50,532 nt of DNA from Peptococcaceae bacterium (lineage in GTDB: Bacteria; Bacillota; Peptococcia; Peptococcales; Peptococcaceae), in NCBI GenBank assembly GCA_019420345.1, contig JAHZHI010000029.1:1-50532 (forward strand), given 5' to 3'. Position 1 is the stretch's first letter, and the number at the start of each line of letters is the position of its first letter. The position numbers and the translations under genes were made by a program. Below are positions 32,644 to 41,854 of the stretch, piece by piece. The notes beneath the pieces are model-generated. The model was not told the DNA's origin. It made no database searches and was given only the letters and a program-made list of their open reading frames with translations.

Positions 32644-34154
32644 GCATTAGACCAGATGAAATAAGCTCTATTTTAAAAGAAGAAATCCAGAACTTTGACC
32701 AGACCGTCGAAACTAGCGAGATTGGTACTGTTATCGAGGTCGGTGACGGTATCGCTCGTGTACACGGACTGCAGAACGCCATGGTTAACGAACTTCTTGA
32801 GTTCCCTGGCGGCGTTAAAGGGATGGCCCAGAACCTTGAAGAAGACAACATTGGTTGCATTCTTCTCGGGGAATTTGAACATATCAAAGATGGCGACCCA
32901 GTAAAACGTACTGGCCGCATCATCGAAGTACCGGTTGGTGAAGCACTGATCGGTCGTGTTGTCAATGCCATCGGTGAACCAATCGACGGCAAAGGACCAA
33001 TTGAAACAACCAAAACCCGTCCGGTAGAAAACGTTGCTCCGGGGGTTATCACCCGTGAAGCAGTTCATGAACCACTTCAGACTGGGTTAAAGGCTATTGA
33101 TGCTCTTGTACCAATCGGCCGTGGCCAGCGTGAGTTGATCATCGGTGACCGTCAGACTGGTAAAACTGCAATCGCAATCGATACCATTATTAACCAGAAC
33201 GACCAGGATGTTATCTGCATTTATGTTGCTATCGGTCAGAAAGCATCGACCGTTGCAAACGTTGTAAGCACCCTCGAAGAACACGGGGCTATGGATTACA
33301 CCATCGTTGTTGCAGCAACAGCATCCGAACCATCCCCAATGCTTTACATTGCACCATATGCTGGTGCAGCAATGGGTGAAGAATTCATGTTCAACGGCAA
33401 AGATGTTCTCATCGTTTACGATGATCTTTCCAAACAGGCCGTTGCTTATCGTGAACTTTCCTTGCTTTTGCATCGACCACCAGGCCGTGAAGCATATCCT
33501 GGGGACGTATTCTATCTTCACAGCCGTTTGCTCGAACGTGCAGCGAAGCTGGAAGATAAGTATGGCGGCGGTTCCATGACGGCTCTGCCAATTATTGAAA
33601 CCCAGGCATCCGACGTATCCGCATACATTCCAACCAACGTTATTTCCATTACCGATGGTCAGATCTTCCTTGAAACCGACCTCTTCCACTCTGGGATTCG
33701 TCCTGCTATCAACGCAGGTATTTCCGTATCCCGTGTTGGTGGGTCTGCTCAGATCAAGGCTATGAAGAAGATCGCCGGTAACATGCGTATTGATTTGGCG
33801 CAGTATAATGAATTGAAGGCATTCTCTCAGTTTGGTAGTGACCTTGATGAAGGCACCAAAGCAACACTTGCTCGTGGTGAACGCCTCACCGAGATCCTCA
33901 AGCAGAAGCAGTATTCGCCAATGCCTGTTCAGGAACAGGTTGTCAGCATTTACGCCGTCGTTAAAGGTTATTGCGACAGCATTCAGACCGCAAACGTCGG
34001 CCGCTTCGAAAAAGAATTCCTTGATTTTATGCGTGCGTCCAACTACAAAGAAAGCGTCTTAGATGTCATCGCTTCTACTGGTAAGATGGAAGCTGACACT
34101 GAAGAAGCGCTCAAGAAAGCACTCGTTGAATTTAAGGAAGGCTTCCAAGGCTAA
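32640..34154 (+). CDS. atpA: F-type ATP synthase subunit alpha
   Basis: 504 residues, normal length. P-loop GDRQTGKT (169-176), the regulatory nucleotide site. An early EVGDGIARVHGL beta-barrel domain and SQFGSDLD near residue 400 are standard. Its ATGA overlaps the atpH stop; AGGAGG lies upstream inside atpH. Confidence 0.97.
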   Translation: MSIRPDEISSILKEEIQNFDQTVETSEIGTVIEVGDGIARVHGLQNAMVNELLEFPGGVKGMAQNLEEDNIGCILLGEFEHIKDGDPVKRTGRIIEVPVGEALIGRVVNAIGEPIDGKGPIETTKTRPVENVAPGVITREAVHEPLQTGLKAIDALVPIGRGQRELIIGDRQTGKTAIAIDTIINQNDQDVICIYVAIGQKASTVANVVSTLEEHGAMDYTIVVAATASEPSPMLYIAPYAGAAMGEEFMFNGKDVLIVYDDLSKQAVAYRELSLLLHRPPGREAYPGDVFYLHSRLLERAAKLEDKYGGGSMTALPIIETQASDVSAYIPTNVISITDGQIFLETDLFHSGIRPAINAGISVSRVGGSAQIKAMKKIAGNMRIDLAQYNELKAFSQFGSDLDEGTKATLARGERLTEILKQKQYSPMPVQEQVVSIYAVVKGYCDSIQTANVGRFEKEFLDFMRASNYKESVLDVIASTGKMEADTEEALKKALVEFKEGFQG

Positions 34155-34173
34155 GAGAGGAAGGTGAGACGTC

Positions 34174-35058
34174 TTGGCTAATGCTAAAGAGATCAAACGA
34201 AGAATGCAGAGTATTGCCAATACGAAGCAGATCACAAACGCCATGAAGATGGTCTCCGCCTCTAAGCTGCGTCGTGCACAAAAACAAATCGGCGCGGGGC
34301 GCCCTTATCAGGAAAAGCTGCGTCAGGTTTTGGCGCAAGTGTCCGCCTCGGTGTCCGGTGAAGTCACAGACCCACTGCTCGAAGTGCGTCCTATTAAACA
34401 TGAAGCGTTTTTGGTCATCGCGTCCAATAAAGGGCTCGCTGGTGGCTTTAACGCACACGTCATGAAGGAAGCACATCGCGTCATCAAGGAAGCTCAAGCA
34501 GCTGGACACGAAGTCAGCGTCATTGCTGTGGGCCGCAAAGCGAATGAATATTTCACCAAGCATGGTATTCCAGTGGATGTTGCGTATCTCAATACCAACG
34601 ACATCCCAGATCCATACGACAGCGAAATCATTGCTAAGGAGATTCGCTCAGCCTACGAAGCAGGAAAATATGATAAAGTCAGCATTGTATATCCGGCATT
34701 CCGTTCAGTCATGAGTCAGAAGCCAACAACCATTCCTTTGCTCCCAATTGCCAGCGATAACCTCGGTGGTGAAGGGGAAGAAGAAAGTTCCAAGTACACC
34801 GTCGATTATCTCTTCGAACCGGACGCTGCGTCCATTCTCAGCCAGCTTCTGCCAATGTATCTGTCCAATCAGATTCATGGCTGCATGGCCGATGCGAAGA
34901 CCGGTGAACATGGGGCACGTATGACTGCCATGACTGCTGCGACGGATAATGCCACCGAGCTCTTGAGCAAGCTGGAGATCAGCTACAACCGTGCACGTCA
35001 GGCTGCGATTACCAACGAAATCACGGAAATCGTTGCCGGTGCCAACGCGTTGAGCTAA
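34174..35058 (+). CDS. atpG: F-type ATP synthase subunit gamma
   Basis: 294 residues from TTG 34174 (GAGGAAGGTGAG upstream). The N-terminal helix KEIKRRMQSIANTKQITNAMKMVSASKL and the C-terminal NRARQAAITNEITEIVAGANAL form the rotating coiled-coil shaft. The TTG start matches those of atpB and atpD and may lower initiation. Confidence 0.96.
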   Translation: MANAKEIKRRMQSIANTKQITNAMKMVSASKLRRAQKQIGAGRPYQEKLRQVLAQVSASVSGEVTDPLLEVRPIKHEAFLVIASNKGLAGGFNAHVMKEAHRVIKEAQAAGHEVSVIAVGRKANEYFTKHGIPVDVAYLNTNDIPDPYDSEIIAKEIRSAYEAGKYDKVSIVYPAFRSVMSQKPTTIPLLPIASDNLGGEGEEESSKYTVDYLFEPDAASILSQLLPMYLSNQIHGCMADAKTGEHGARMTAMTAATDNATELLSKLEISYNRARQAAITNEITEIVAGANALS

Positions 35059-35084
35059 TGCACGCATAAGGAGGAAGATCCGTC

Positions 35085-36518
35085 TTGAATAATCAAGGTA
35101 AAATTATAAAAGTCGTTGGTCCTGTCGTCGACGTCGAATTCCCGGCAGACCAACTTCCTGAAATCAACTACGCCCTCCATGTTTCTGACGAAGGGCAGGA
35201 AATCCAAGTAGAAAACAAACTCGACGTCACACTGGAAGTTGCAGAACACCTTGGTGGCAACATTGTGCGTACCGTTGCAATGAGCTCCACCGATGGTCTT
35301 GTGCGCGGGCTCGTTGTTGAAAACACTGGCAGCCCAATCACAGTGCCAGTTGGTGACTGCACCCTGGGCCGTCTTTTCAATGTTGTTGGTCAGCCAATCG
35401 ATGAAGCAGGCCCGGTCAACGAAGAAGAACGTTGGTCCATCCACCGCGAAGCACCTTCTTTCGCTGAACAGTCTCCTGAAAAGGAAATTCTTGAAACTGG
35501 GATCAAGGTCATCGACCTGCTCTGCCCATACGTTAAGGGTGGTAAGATCGGTCTCTTCGGCGGTGCCGGTGTAGGTAAAACCGTATTGATCCAGGAATTG
35601 ATTCGTAACATCGCATACGAACACGGTGGTTACTCCGTATTCGCAGGCGTTGGCGAACGTACCCGTGAAGGGAAAGACCTTCTCGTAGAAATGAAGGAAA
35701 GCGGCGTTATCGACAAGACCAGCCTTGTGTTTGGTCAGATGAACGAACCACCTGGTGCACGTATGCGTATTGCGCTGACTGGTCTGACCATCGCTGAATA
35801 TTTCCGTGATGTACAGCATCAGGACGTGTTGCTCTTCATTGATAACATCTTCCGTTTCACCCAGGCTGGTTCCGAAGTATCCGCACTGCTTGGCCGTATG
35901 CCATCTGCCGTAGGGTATCAGCCAACACTGGCTACTGAAATGGGTCAGATGCAGGAACGTATCACATCCACTGACAAAGGGTCCATCACCTCGGTACAGG
36001 CCGTTTATGTGCCTGCCGATGACTTGACTGACCCAGCGCCAGCTACGACCTTCGCACACTTGGATGCAACGACCGTATTGGACCGTGGTATTTCTGAAAA
36101 AGGTATTTACCCAGCCGTGGACCCACTGGCATCTACTTCTCGTATTCTCGACCCACTCGTTGTTGGTGAAGAACACTACACCATCGCGCGTCAGGTACAG
36201 GAAGTGCTGCAGCGTTATAAAGACCTGCAGGATATCATCTCCATCCTTGGTATGGATGAATTGTCCGATGAAGAAAAACTCATCGTTGCCCGCGCTCGTA
36301 AGATCGAACGTTTCTTGAGTCAGTGCTTCTTCGTTGCTGAACAGTTCACTGGCAACCCTGGTCAGTACATTCCGCTCAAGGAAACTCTGCGTGGGTTCAA
36401 AGAAATCCTCGAAGGGAAGCACGATGACCTTCCAGAACAGGCATTCCTCATGGTAGGTACCATCGACGATGCTGTTGCCAAAGCAGAGGCAATGAAGAAA
36501 AGTGGCAGCGTAATGTAA
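35085..36518 (+). CDS. atpD: F-type ATP synthase subunit beta
   Basis: 477 residues from TTG 35085 (AAGGAGGAAG upstream). Catalytic P-loop GGAGVGKT (159-166), GERTREG with the catalytic Glu, ALLGRMPSAVGYQPTLA, and the DELSDEE loop (DELSEED equivalent). Synthesises ATP at the head of the enzyme. Confidence 0.97.
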   Translation: MNNQGKIIKVVGPVVDVEFPADQLPEINYALHVSDEGQEIQVENKLDVTLEVAEHLGGNIVRTVAMSSTDGLVRGLVVENTGSPITVPVGDCTLGRLFNVVGQPIDEAGPVNEEERWSIHREAPSFAEQSPEKEILETGIKVIDLLCPYVKGGKIGLFGGAGVGKTVLIQELIRNIAYEHGGYSVFAGVGERTREGKDLLVEMKESGVIDKTSLVFGQMNEPPGARMRIALTGLTIAEYFRDVQHQDVLLFIDNIFRFTQAGSEVSALLGRMPSAVGYQPTLATEMGQMQERITSTDKGSITSVQAVYVPADDLTDPAPATTFAHLDATTVLDRGISEKGIYPAVDPLASTSRILDPLVVGEEHYTIARQVQEVLQRYKDLQDIISILGMDELSDEEKLIVARARKIERFLSQCFFVAEQFTGNPGQYIPLKETLRGFKEILEGKHDDLPEQAFLMVGTIDDAVAKAEAMKKSGSVM

Positions 36519-36531
36519 GGAGGTGCTCACC

Positions 36532-36945
36532 ATGGCAGAAAAACTGCTGCAGTTGGAAGTGGTCGCTCCAGACCATCAAGCACTGTCCGTTGAAGCAAAA
36601 AGCGTTGTCGTACGCACGCCAGAAGGTGAGATCGGCTTCCTGCCGAACCACGCCGCTTTGATTGCGGCATTGACGCCTGAAATCGTGCGCTACGTCGATA
36701 AAGACAATAAAAATGGTTACATCTTCATTGGCGGCGGTTTTGTCGAAGTTGACAACAACCACGTCATCGTACTCACGCCAAGTGCTGAGACTACCGATCA
36801 GATTGATTTTGATCGTGCAGAACGTGCAAAACAGCGTGCAGAAGAACGCCTTGCCAAAAAGCGTGAAGGCAACGTCGACGTTGCACGCGCAGAAGCAGCG
36901 CTCTATCGTTCTATCGAACGTTTGAAGATGAAACAATATCTTTAA
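36532..36945 (+). CDS. atpC: F-type ATP synthase subunit epsilon
   Basis: 137 residues from ATG 36532 (AAGGAGGTG 6 nt upstream; a GTG at 36523 lies in that site and is rejected). An N-terminal beta-sandwich (LEVVAPDHQALSVEA, GEIGFLPNHAALIAAL) and a C-terminal helical hairpin rich in Arg, Ala and Glu. Inhibitory rotor subunit and last gene of the atp operon; a terminator follows. Confidence 0.95.
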   Translation: MAEKLLQLEVVAPDHQALSVEAKSVVVRTPEGEIGFLPNHAALIAALTPEIVRYVDKDNKNGYIFIGGGFVEVDNNHVIVLTPSAETTDQIDFDRAERAKQRAEERLAKKREGNVDVARAEAALYRSIERLKMKQYL

Positions 36946-36952
36946 TTGCTAT

Positions 36953-36981
36953 GAGCCGTCCGTGATGGACGGCTCTTTTTT
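36953..36981 (+). terminator. atp operon terminator
   Basis: A perfect 9-bp stem GAGCCGTCC / GGACGGCTC with a 5-nt loop and six Ts. Confidence 0.88.
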
Positions 36982-37533
36982 GTGCTCAAGATAAACGTGA
37001 GAAAAAAATAGATAGATCTGTTAATCGCAAAGAGAAATGATGCGAAAAATATGATGATTTACTGTGTCAACATCAAGAAAAAGGGCACAATGTATAGAGA
37101 GAGAATTATAGAAAATGGCATGTTTGTTGTTGTAATTTTTCGACAGTTTTAAATCTGCAGAGGCTGAAAGTCGCTGTTTTTTCCTGTTTTTGGAGAAATA
37201 GAAAGCAGATCATTTTTAAGAAAATTAAGCGATTGTATAATTCGAATCTGAATATTTAGTGTTTAACGATGTTGTAATATGAGTGACAGTGGTTGGTTAT
37301 GAAAAGGTGCAAGAGGCTTAACATAGCCCCTCAATAGACTTTTCTAAATGAGATCTCGGTGCCGATGATTGATAAAAATTTATCATGGTTCTGTAAATTG
37401 TTACAATGAGAATTGTATTTAATTAAAAAATGTTGCATAATATAGTAGATATAAAAGGCATTCTTATGCCCAAAATTCTGTCTGTGCATTTTTTCGCAGA
37501 TAGGAGAGATTATTATATAGGGGAGGTTTTAAG
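36982..37533 (+). promoter_or_regulatory. 588-nt-class atp-nuo intergenic region with the nuo promoter
   Basis: No coding potential on either strand; AT-rich. Best promoter: -35 TTGTAT (37413-37418), 17-nt spacer, -10 CATAAT (37436-37441). A 16-bp palindrome TGATAAA-AA-TTTATCA (37370-37385) is centred about 70 nt before the predicted start, where class I CRP/FNR-type activators bind. Another small repeat, ATTGT-T-ACAAT, lies at 37398-37408. A short hairpin GGCAT/ATGCC at 37457-37470 is in the leader. The long 37000-37350 stretch shows nothing recognisable; an unannotated small RNA is possible. Confidence 0.45.
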
Positions 37534-37893
37534 GTGAATGATGGATTATGGATTGTCCTGTTATTCGTCGCGTTGGCCTTGGTCCTGACCTGTGCTGGTA
37601 TCGGCGTGAGCCTTTTGCTCAGTCCTCACTACTATCACAGTAAGGAACAGCGTGAAACGTTTGAATGCGGGATCGACACCGAAGGGACCGCTTGGGTCAA
37701 CTTCCGTGTTGGGTACTACATGTATGCACTTGTATTTCTATTGTTTGACATTGAAACTGTATTCTTCTTTCCTCTGGCCCTTGCCTTCAAGAGTGTGGGA
37801 TTGTTCCCGGTGGTTGCCGGCACAGTCTTCTTAGTGCTCTTGTGCATCGGTCTGTGGTATGAATGGAAGGAGGGCGCGCTAGAATGGAAATAG
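37534..37893 (+). CDS. nuoA: NADH-quinone oxidoreductase subunit A
   Basis: 119 residues from GTG 37534 (GGGGAGG 7 nt upstream). Three membrane helices; TFECGIDTEG and FLLFDIETVFFFP are the conserved NuoA loops at the quinone-module junction. First gene of the operon, overlapping nuoB by 10 nt. Confidence 0.95.
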   Translation: MNDGLWIVLLFVALALVLTCAGIGVSLLLSPHYYHSKEQRETFECGIDTEGTAWVNFRVGYYMYALVFLLFDIETVFFFPLALAFKSVGLFPVVAGTVFLVLLCIGLWYEWKEGALEWK

Positions 37894-38474
37894 ATAAGGT
37901 GCGTTTTGACGAGGAGCACATGCCTACCTCTGAAGGGTGGAGCCCTTCGACAAGAATTTCGCCGGTTACGGACTACCTGCGTAATACCGAACCAACACAG
38001 GCGGAACTTGATCGCTGCGTGGTTTTAACGACGATTGACAAGGTGTTGAACCAGGGACGCAGCCGTTCATTCTGGCCAGTTACTTTTGGTCTTGCTTGCT
38101 GCGCAATCGAAATGATGTGTTCCGGTGGTGCGCGTTTTGACCTGGCACGTTTCGGGTACGAAGTATTCCGTCCATCGCCACGTCATGCTGACTTGATGAT
38201 CGTTGCTGGTACAGTGACGAAGAAGATGGCGCCGCTCATTAAACGTATTTACGAAGAAATGGCGGAACCTAAGTATGTCATTGCCATGGGCAACTGCGCT
38301 GTCAGTGGCGGACCGTTTGCTGGCGGTTATTCGATGGTCAGCGGCGTGAAGGAGTTTTTGCCGGTGGATGTATTCCTGCCTGGCTGCCCTCCACGTCCAG
38401 AGGCGCTTTTTGATGCCTGCCTGAAGTTGAAGGATCGTGTCAACGACCCAACAATCGTTGAGAGAGAGAGGTGA
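37884..38474 (+). CDS. nuoB: NADH-quinone oxidoreductase subunit B
   Basis: 196 residues from ATG 37884 (GGAGGG upstream, inside nuoA). Ligands of the N2 4Fe-4S cluster: Cys72-Cys73 in FGLACCAIEMM, Cys138 in GNCA, and Cys168 in GCPPRPE. About 40 extra polar residues precede the conserved core. Passes electrons to quinone at the membrane interface. Confidence 0.95.
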   Translation: MEIDKVRFDEEHMPTSEGWSPSTRISPVTDYLRNTEPTQAELDRCVVLTTIDKVLNQGRSRSFWPVTFGLACCAIEMMCSGGARFDLARFGYEVFRPSPRHADLMIVAGTVTKKMAPLIKRIYEEMAEPKYVIAMGNCAVSGGPFAGGYSMVSGVKEFLPVDVFLPGCPPRPEALFDACLKLKDRVNDPTIVERER

Positions 38475-38479
38475 AAGGC

Positions 38480-38908
38480 GTGCTCAAGGAACAAATCATG
38501 AATGTGATTCCTGCTCTGCAGGAAGAAGAAGATCCACGTGTAACGGCTTTCACTGTAGAACGTGACGATTTTGTTCAAGCCATTATGGATCTTGCTAATA
38601 AGTGCAAATATGATGCGTTGCTCGATCTTTGCGCGGTTGAATATCCAGATGATATGGTTGGCGTGTACAATCTGATGAATCTGGAAGATATGGATATGAT
38701 TCGGGTGTCGGTGCACATTCCGAAAGACGATCTGTGGCTGCCATCTTTGGACAGCGTGTTCAAAGCAGCTTATATTCTGGAACGCGAGAGTTATGACCTC
38801 ATGGGCGTGGAATATAAAGGCCACCCAGACCTGCGCCGTATTTTCCTGGCGGATGACTTTGTTGGTCACCCACTCCGCAAGGATTATGAGAACCATGTGA
38901 GAAAGTAA
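38480..38908 (+). CDS. nuoC: NADH-quinone oxidoreductase subunit C (30-kDa domain)
   Basis: 142 residues from GTG 38480 (AGAGGTGA 5 nt upstream); GTG 38471, overlapping the nuoB stop, is the alternative. The block ILERESYDLMGVEYKGHPDLRRIFL near residues 95-125, then GHPLRKDY, is the NuoC signature. It is shorter than the 160-200 residues common in the family, lacking the N-terminal part, and is not fused to NuoD. Confidence 0.93.
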   Translation: MLKEQIMNVIPALQEEEDPRVTAFTVERDDFVQAIMDLANKCKYDALLDLCAVEYPDDMVGVYNLMNLEDMDMIRVSVHIPKDDLWLPSLDSVFKAAYILERESYDLMGVEYKGHPDLRRIFLADDFVGHPLRKDYENHVRK

Positions 38909-38924
38909 GGGAAGGGGGAAAACG

Positions 38925-40133
38925 ATGAGTATTTACGAAAAACAAGGTCGCTATGCAAGCTCTGAAGAGCAGGCGATCGAAGAACTGATGCAAAAGCAGC
39001 AGGAGCTGCAAAACCTGCAGAAGGATCATGACCCATCCCAGACCTATATCATGAATATGGGCCCTCAGCACCCTTCCACCCACGGGGTATTCCGGGCAAA
39101 GCTGACGATGAATGGCGAAAAAGTGGTTGGCTGCCAGAACGTGTGCGGCTATCTCCATCGCGGTATTGAAAAGCTTTGCGAAGACCGCACCTGGGCACAG
39201 GTTGTACCATATACGGATCGCCTTGATTACCTTTCCTGCATCCTCAATGAATGGGGCTACTGCATGGCAGTGGAACAGCTCATGGGTGTGGAAGTGCCTG
39301 AGCGCGGCGAATATGTGCGTGTCATCATTGGTGAATTGCAGCGTATTGCGCATCACTTGGTATACCTCGCCTGCATGGCGCTGGACTTCAATGGTTATAC
39401 CGTTTGGATGTACATGTTCCGTGAACGTGAAAAAGTGTTTGATTTGCTGGAAGCTTACAGTGGCAGCCGCATGAACAACCATGCTTTCCGCATTGGCGGC
39501 GCGCCAACACCGCTGCCAACGGGCTTTAAAGAAAAGCTCACAAAGTGGCTGGATGAGTTCCCAGATGCTTTGAAGGACTTCGATAATGTTCTGAATGGTA
39601 ACGAAATCTTCTTGGCTCGTACGAAAAACGTTGGTGTGATCGACGCTGAAATGTGCCGCAATTACGGTGTATATGGCGCAAACCTGCGTGCTGCCGGCGC
39701 TAAGATTGATTTGCGTAAGGACAAACCATATAGTGTGTATGACCGCTTTGACTTTGATGTACCTACTGGTGAGATTGGTGACTGCTATGATCGCTATATG
39801 GTGCGTTATTGGGAAATGGTGGAATCAGCTAAGATCATTCGCCAGGCACTGGAACAGATGCCTGATGAAGGCCCTACCATGGGGAAGGTGCCAAAGATGA
39901 TCAAGGTCCCTGCGGGCAGTGCCTATGCTCAGCTCGAAGGCGGCATGGGCTGGCTTGGCTACTATGTTGTCAGCGATGGCGGCACCAAGCCTTATCGCGT
40001 GCGCATTCATGCACCAAGTATGATGAGCGTATTTGCGCTGCAGGATATTGTCGGTGTTGAAGACATGTTCATGCAGGATTACGTCGCAGCCCTGGCATCG
40101 GTCGATATCGTTCTCGGTGAAGTGGACCGCTAA
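38925..40133 (+). CDS. nuoD: NADH-quinone oxidoreductase subunit D
   Basis: 402 residues. MGPQHPSTHGV, CGYLHRGIEKL and the C-terminal LGEVDR are diagnostic of the 49-kDa subunit, descended from NiFe-hydrogenase large subunits but lacking the metal cysteines. About 35 N-terminal residues form a Gln/Glu-rich helix. With NuoB it forms the quinone site. Confidence 0.95.
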   Translation: MSIYEKQGRYASSEEQAIEELMQKQQELQNLQKDHDPSQTYIMNMGPQHPSTHGVFRAKLTMNGEKVVGCQNVCGYLHRGIEKLCEDRTWAQVVPYTDRLDYLSCILNEWGYCMAVEQLMGVEVPERGEYVRVIIGELQRIAHHLVYLACMALDFNGYTVWMYMFREREKVFDLLEAYSGSRMNNHAFRIGGAPTPLPTGFKEKLTKWLDEFPDALKDFDNVLNGNEIFLARTKNVGVIDAEMCRNYGVYGANLRAAGAKIDLRKDKPYSVYDRFDFDVPTGEIGDCYDRYMVRYWEMVESAKIIRQALEQMPDEGPTMGKVPKMIKVPAGSAYAQLEGGMGWLGYYVVSDGGTKPYRVRIHAPSMMSVFALQDIVGVEDMFMQDYVAALASVDIVLGEVDR

Positions 40134-40148
40134 AGGGGGTAGTGAATC

Positions 40149-41189
40149 GTGCTTAATAATTTGTTTATTAACATAGGCAATTGGATCGTCGACATCACGA
40201 TGCGCCTGGGCGGTTCTCAGGCACTGGGCCTGTGGATTGAACGCATCGTTGCTGCTGTTGCCATCCTGATTTTCCTGTTGTGCAACGTTATTATTCTGGT
40301 TTATTTAGAGCGTAAAATTTCTGGTTTCATTCAGGAACGTTTGGGGCCAAACCGCTGCGGGCCATTCGGGATTTTCCAGCTCTTTATGGATATTCTGAAG
40401 CTCGTTAGTAAGAACACTGTAACACCAGACAGAGCAGACAAGTTCCTCTACAATCTTGTGCCAATCGTGGTCTTTATTCCTACGATGATGGTGTTCGCTG
40501 TGATGCCTTTGGGCGAAGGCATGACTGTGTATGATTCTCCAGTCAGCTTGATTTATTATTTCGCTGTCAGCGCATTTACGACGATTGTGCTCTTGCTTTC
40601 AGGCTGGGCTGCAAACAACAAATACAACCTTATGGGTGGTATGCGTGCAGCAGCGCAGATGGTCAGCTATGAAATTCCGTTGTTGTTCTCTCTGTTGGGT
40701 ATTGTCATGCTTACCGGCAGTTTGAACCTCAACGATATCGTTTATGATCAGGTTGAAAATGGCTGGTTCATCTGGCGTCAGCCACTGGCCTTCATCATTT
40801 TCTCGATTGCTGCAACGGCTGAAATCAACCGTTCACCATTCGACTTGGCTGAAGGTGAACAGGAACTGATCGCTGGTTATCAGACCGAATACAGCGGCAT
40901 GCGTTTTGCATTTATGTATCTCGGTGAATATGTTGCAATGTTGGCTATGTGCTGGCTGGCAGCAGTCCTCTTCCTTGGTGGTTGGGACGGTCCATTCCTG
41001 CCTGGTTGGCTCTGGCTTTTCATTAAGACCTATATCTTTGTACTGCTCAACATGTGGGTGCGTTGGACCTATCCTCGTATCCGTATCGACCACATGTTTA
41101 AATTGAATTGGAAAGTTTTGATTCCGCTGGCGGTTGTTAACCTCGCTATTACCGGCATTGTGATCAAAGCCATTCAGTTCATGGCATAG
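40149..41189 (+). CDS. nuoH: NADH-quinone oxidoreductase subunit H
   Basis: 346 residues from GTG 40149 (AAAGGGGG 9 nt upstream). About eight membrane helices. YLERKISGFIQERLGPNRCGPFG and INRSPFDLAEGEQELIAGY are the conserved quinone-channel loops. Couples quinone reduction to the ion-pumping arm. Confidence 0.95.
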   Translation: MLNNLFINIGNWIVDITMRLGGSQALGLWIERIVAAVAILIFLLCNVIILVYLERKISGFIQERLGPNRCGPFGIFQLFMDILKLVSKNTVTPDRADKFLYNLVPIVVFIPTMMVFAVMPLGEGMTVYDSPVSLIYYFAVSAFTTIVLLLSGWAANNKYNLMGGMRAAAQMVSYEIPLLFSLLGIVMLTGSLNLNDIVYDQVENGWFIWRQPLAFIIFSIAATAEINRSPFDLAEGEQELIAGYQTEYSGMRFAFMYLGEYVAMLAMCWLAAVLFLGGWDGPFLPGWLWLFIKTYIFVLLNMWVRWTYPRIRIDHMFKLNWKVLIPLAVVNLAITGIVIKAIQFMA

Positions 41190-41200
41190 GAGGTGGATGT

Positions 41201-41854
41201 ATGTACGGAATCGGTTTATTAAAAGGCCTCGGCGTTACAGGGAAACATTGGTTCAAGAGAGAGATCACTGAACAGTATCCGGAACAACGTCCAGACCTCC
41301 CACCTGCCAGCCAAGGCTTCTTTGACTATGAGTTGTCAAAGTGTATTGCTTGCGGGTTGTGTGAACGGGCTTGCCCAAATCATGTCATTACCGTGGAAAC
41401 GGAGAAAAACGAGGAAGGAAAAAAGGTCGTTACTGCCTACAAAATGCAGGTAGAATACTGCCTCTTCTGCGGAATGTGCATTGAAGCTTGCCCAACCAAA
41501 GCGCTTAGAAACGCAAACAACTTTGAAATTGCTTGCTATAGTTACGACAATACGGAATATAATTTCCTGAGTGGGATTCCTCAGGCAATGAATGAGAAAT
41601 TCAACAAAGTGCAAGCAGATTATTGGAACAAGAAACGTCCAGAAGGCAATCCAATGGGCATGCCTGAACCGGTGAAGCCACCGAAACCAGCAGCGAAGCC
41701 TGCTGCAAAACCAGCGGCTAAACCGGCCGACGCTGCGGCTGCAAAACCTCAAGCACCAGCGGACAAGCCTGAGGCTGCTGCGGCCGAAAAGCCACAGGAA
41801 GCAGAAAAGCCTCAAGCCGCACCTTCTGAAGACGGAAAGGGGGCAGCTGAATGA
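41201..41854 (+). CDS. nuoI: NADH-quinone oxidoreductase subunit I with a long Ala/Lys/Pro tail
   Basis: 217 residues. Two 4Fe-4S sites, Cys48/51/54/58 (CIACGLCERACPN) and Cys87/90/93/97 (CLFCGMCIEACPT), normal for NuoI. From residue about 157 to the end runs an unusual tail of KPAAKPA-type repeats, Ala, Pro, Lys and Glu only, with no counterpart in typical NuoI. It is probably a flexible linker or docking arm. With NuoEFG absent, this exposed subunit could receive electrons from ferredoxin (inference). The ATGA overlap with nuoJ is intact, so the tail is not a frameshift artefact. Confidence 0.93.
   Translation: MYGIGLLKGLGVTGKHWFKREITEQYPEQRPDLPPASQGFFDYELSKCIACGLCERACPNHVITVETEKNEEGKKVVTAYKMQVEYCLFCGMCIEACPTKALRNANNFEIACYSYDNTEYNFLSGIPQAMNEKFNKVQADYWNKKRPEGNPMGMPEPVKPPKPAAKPAAKPAAKPADAAAAKPQAPADKPEAAAAEKPQEAEKPQAAPSEDGKGAAE

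Noticed and set aside
35055..36533. 492-residue open frame antisense to atpD
   Set aside because: Shadow of a highly conserved gene; Cys/Phe/His-rich with no domain and no ribosome site.
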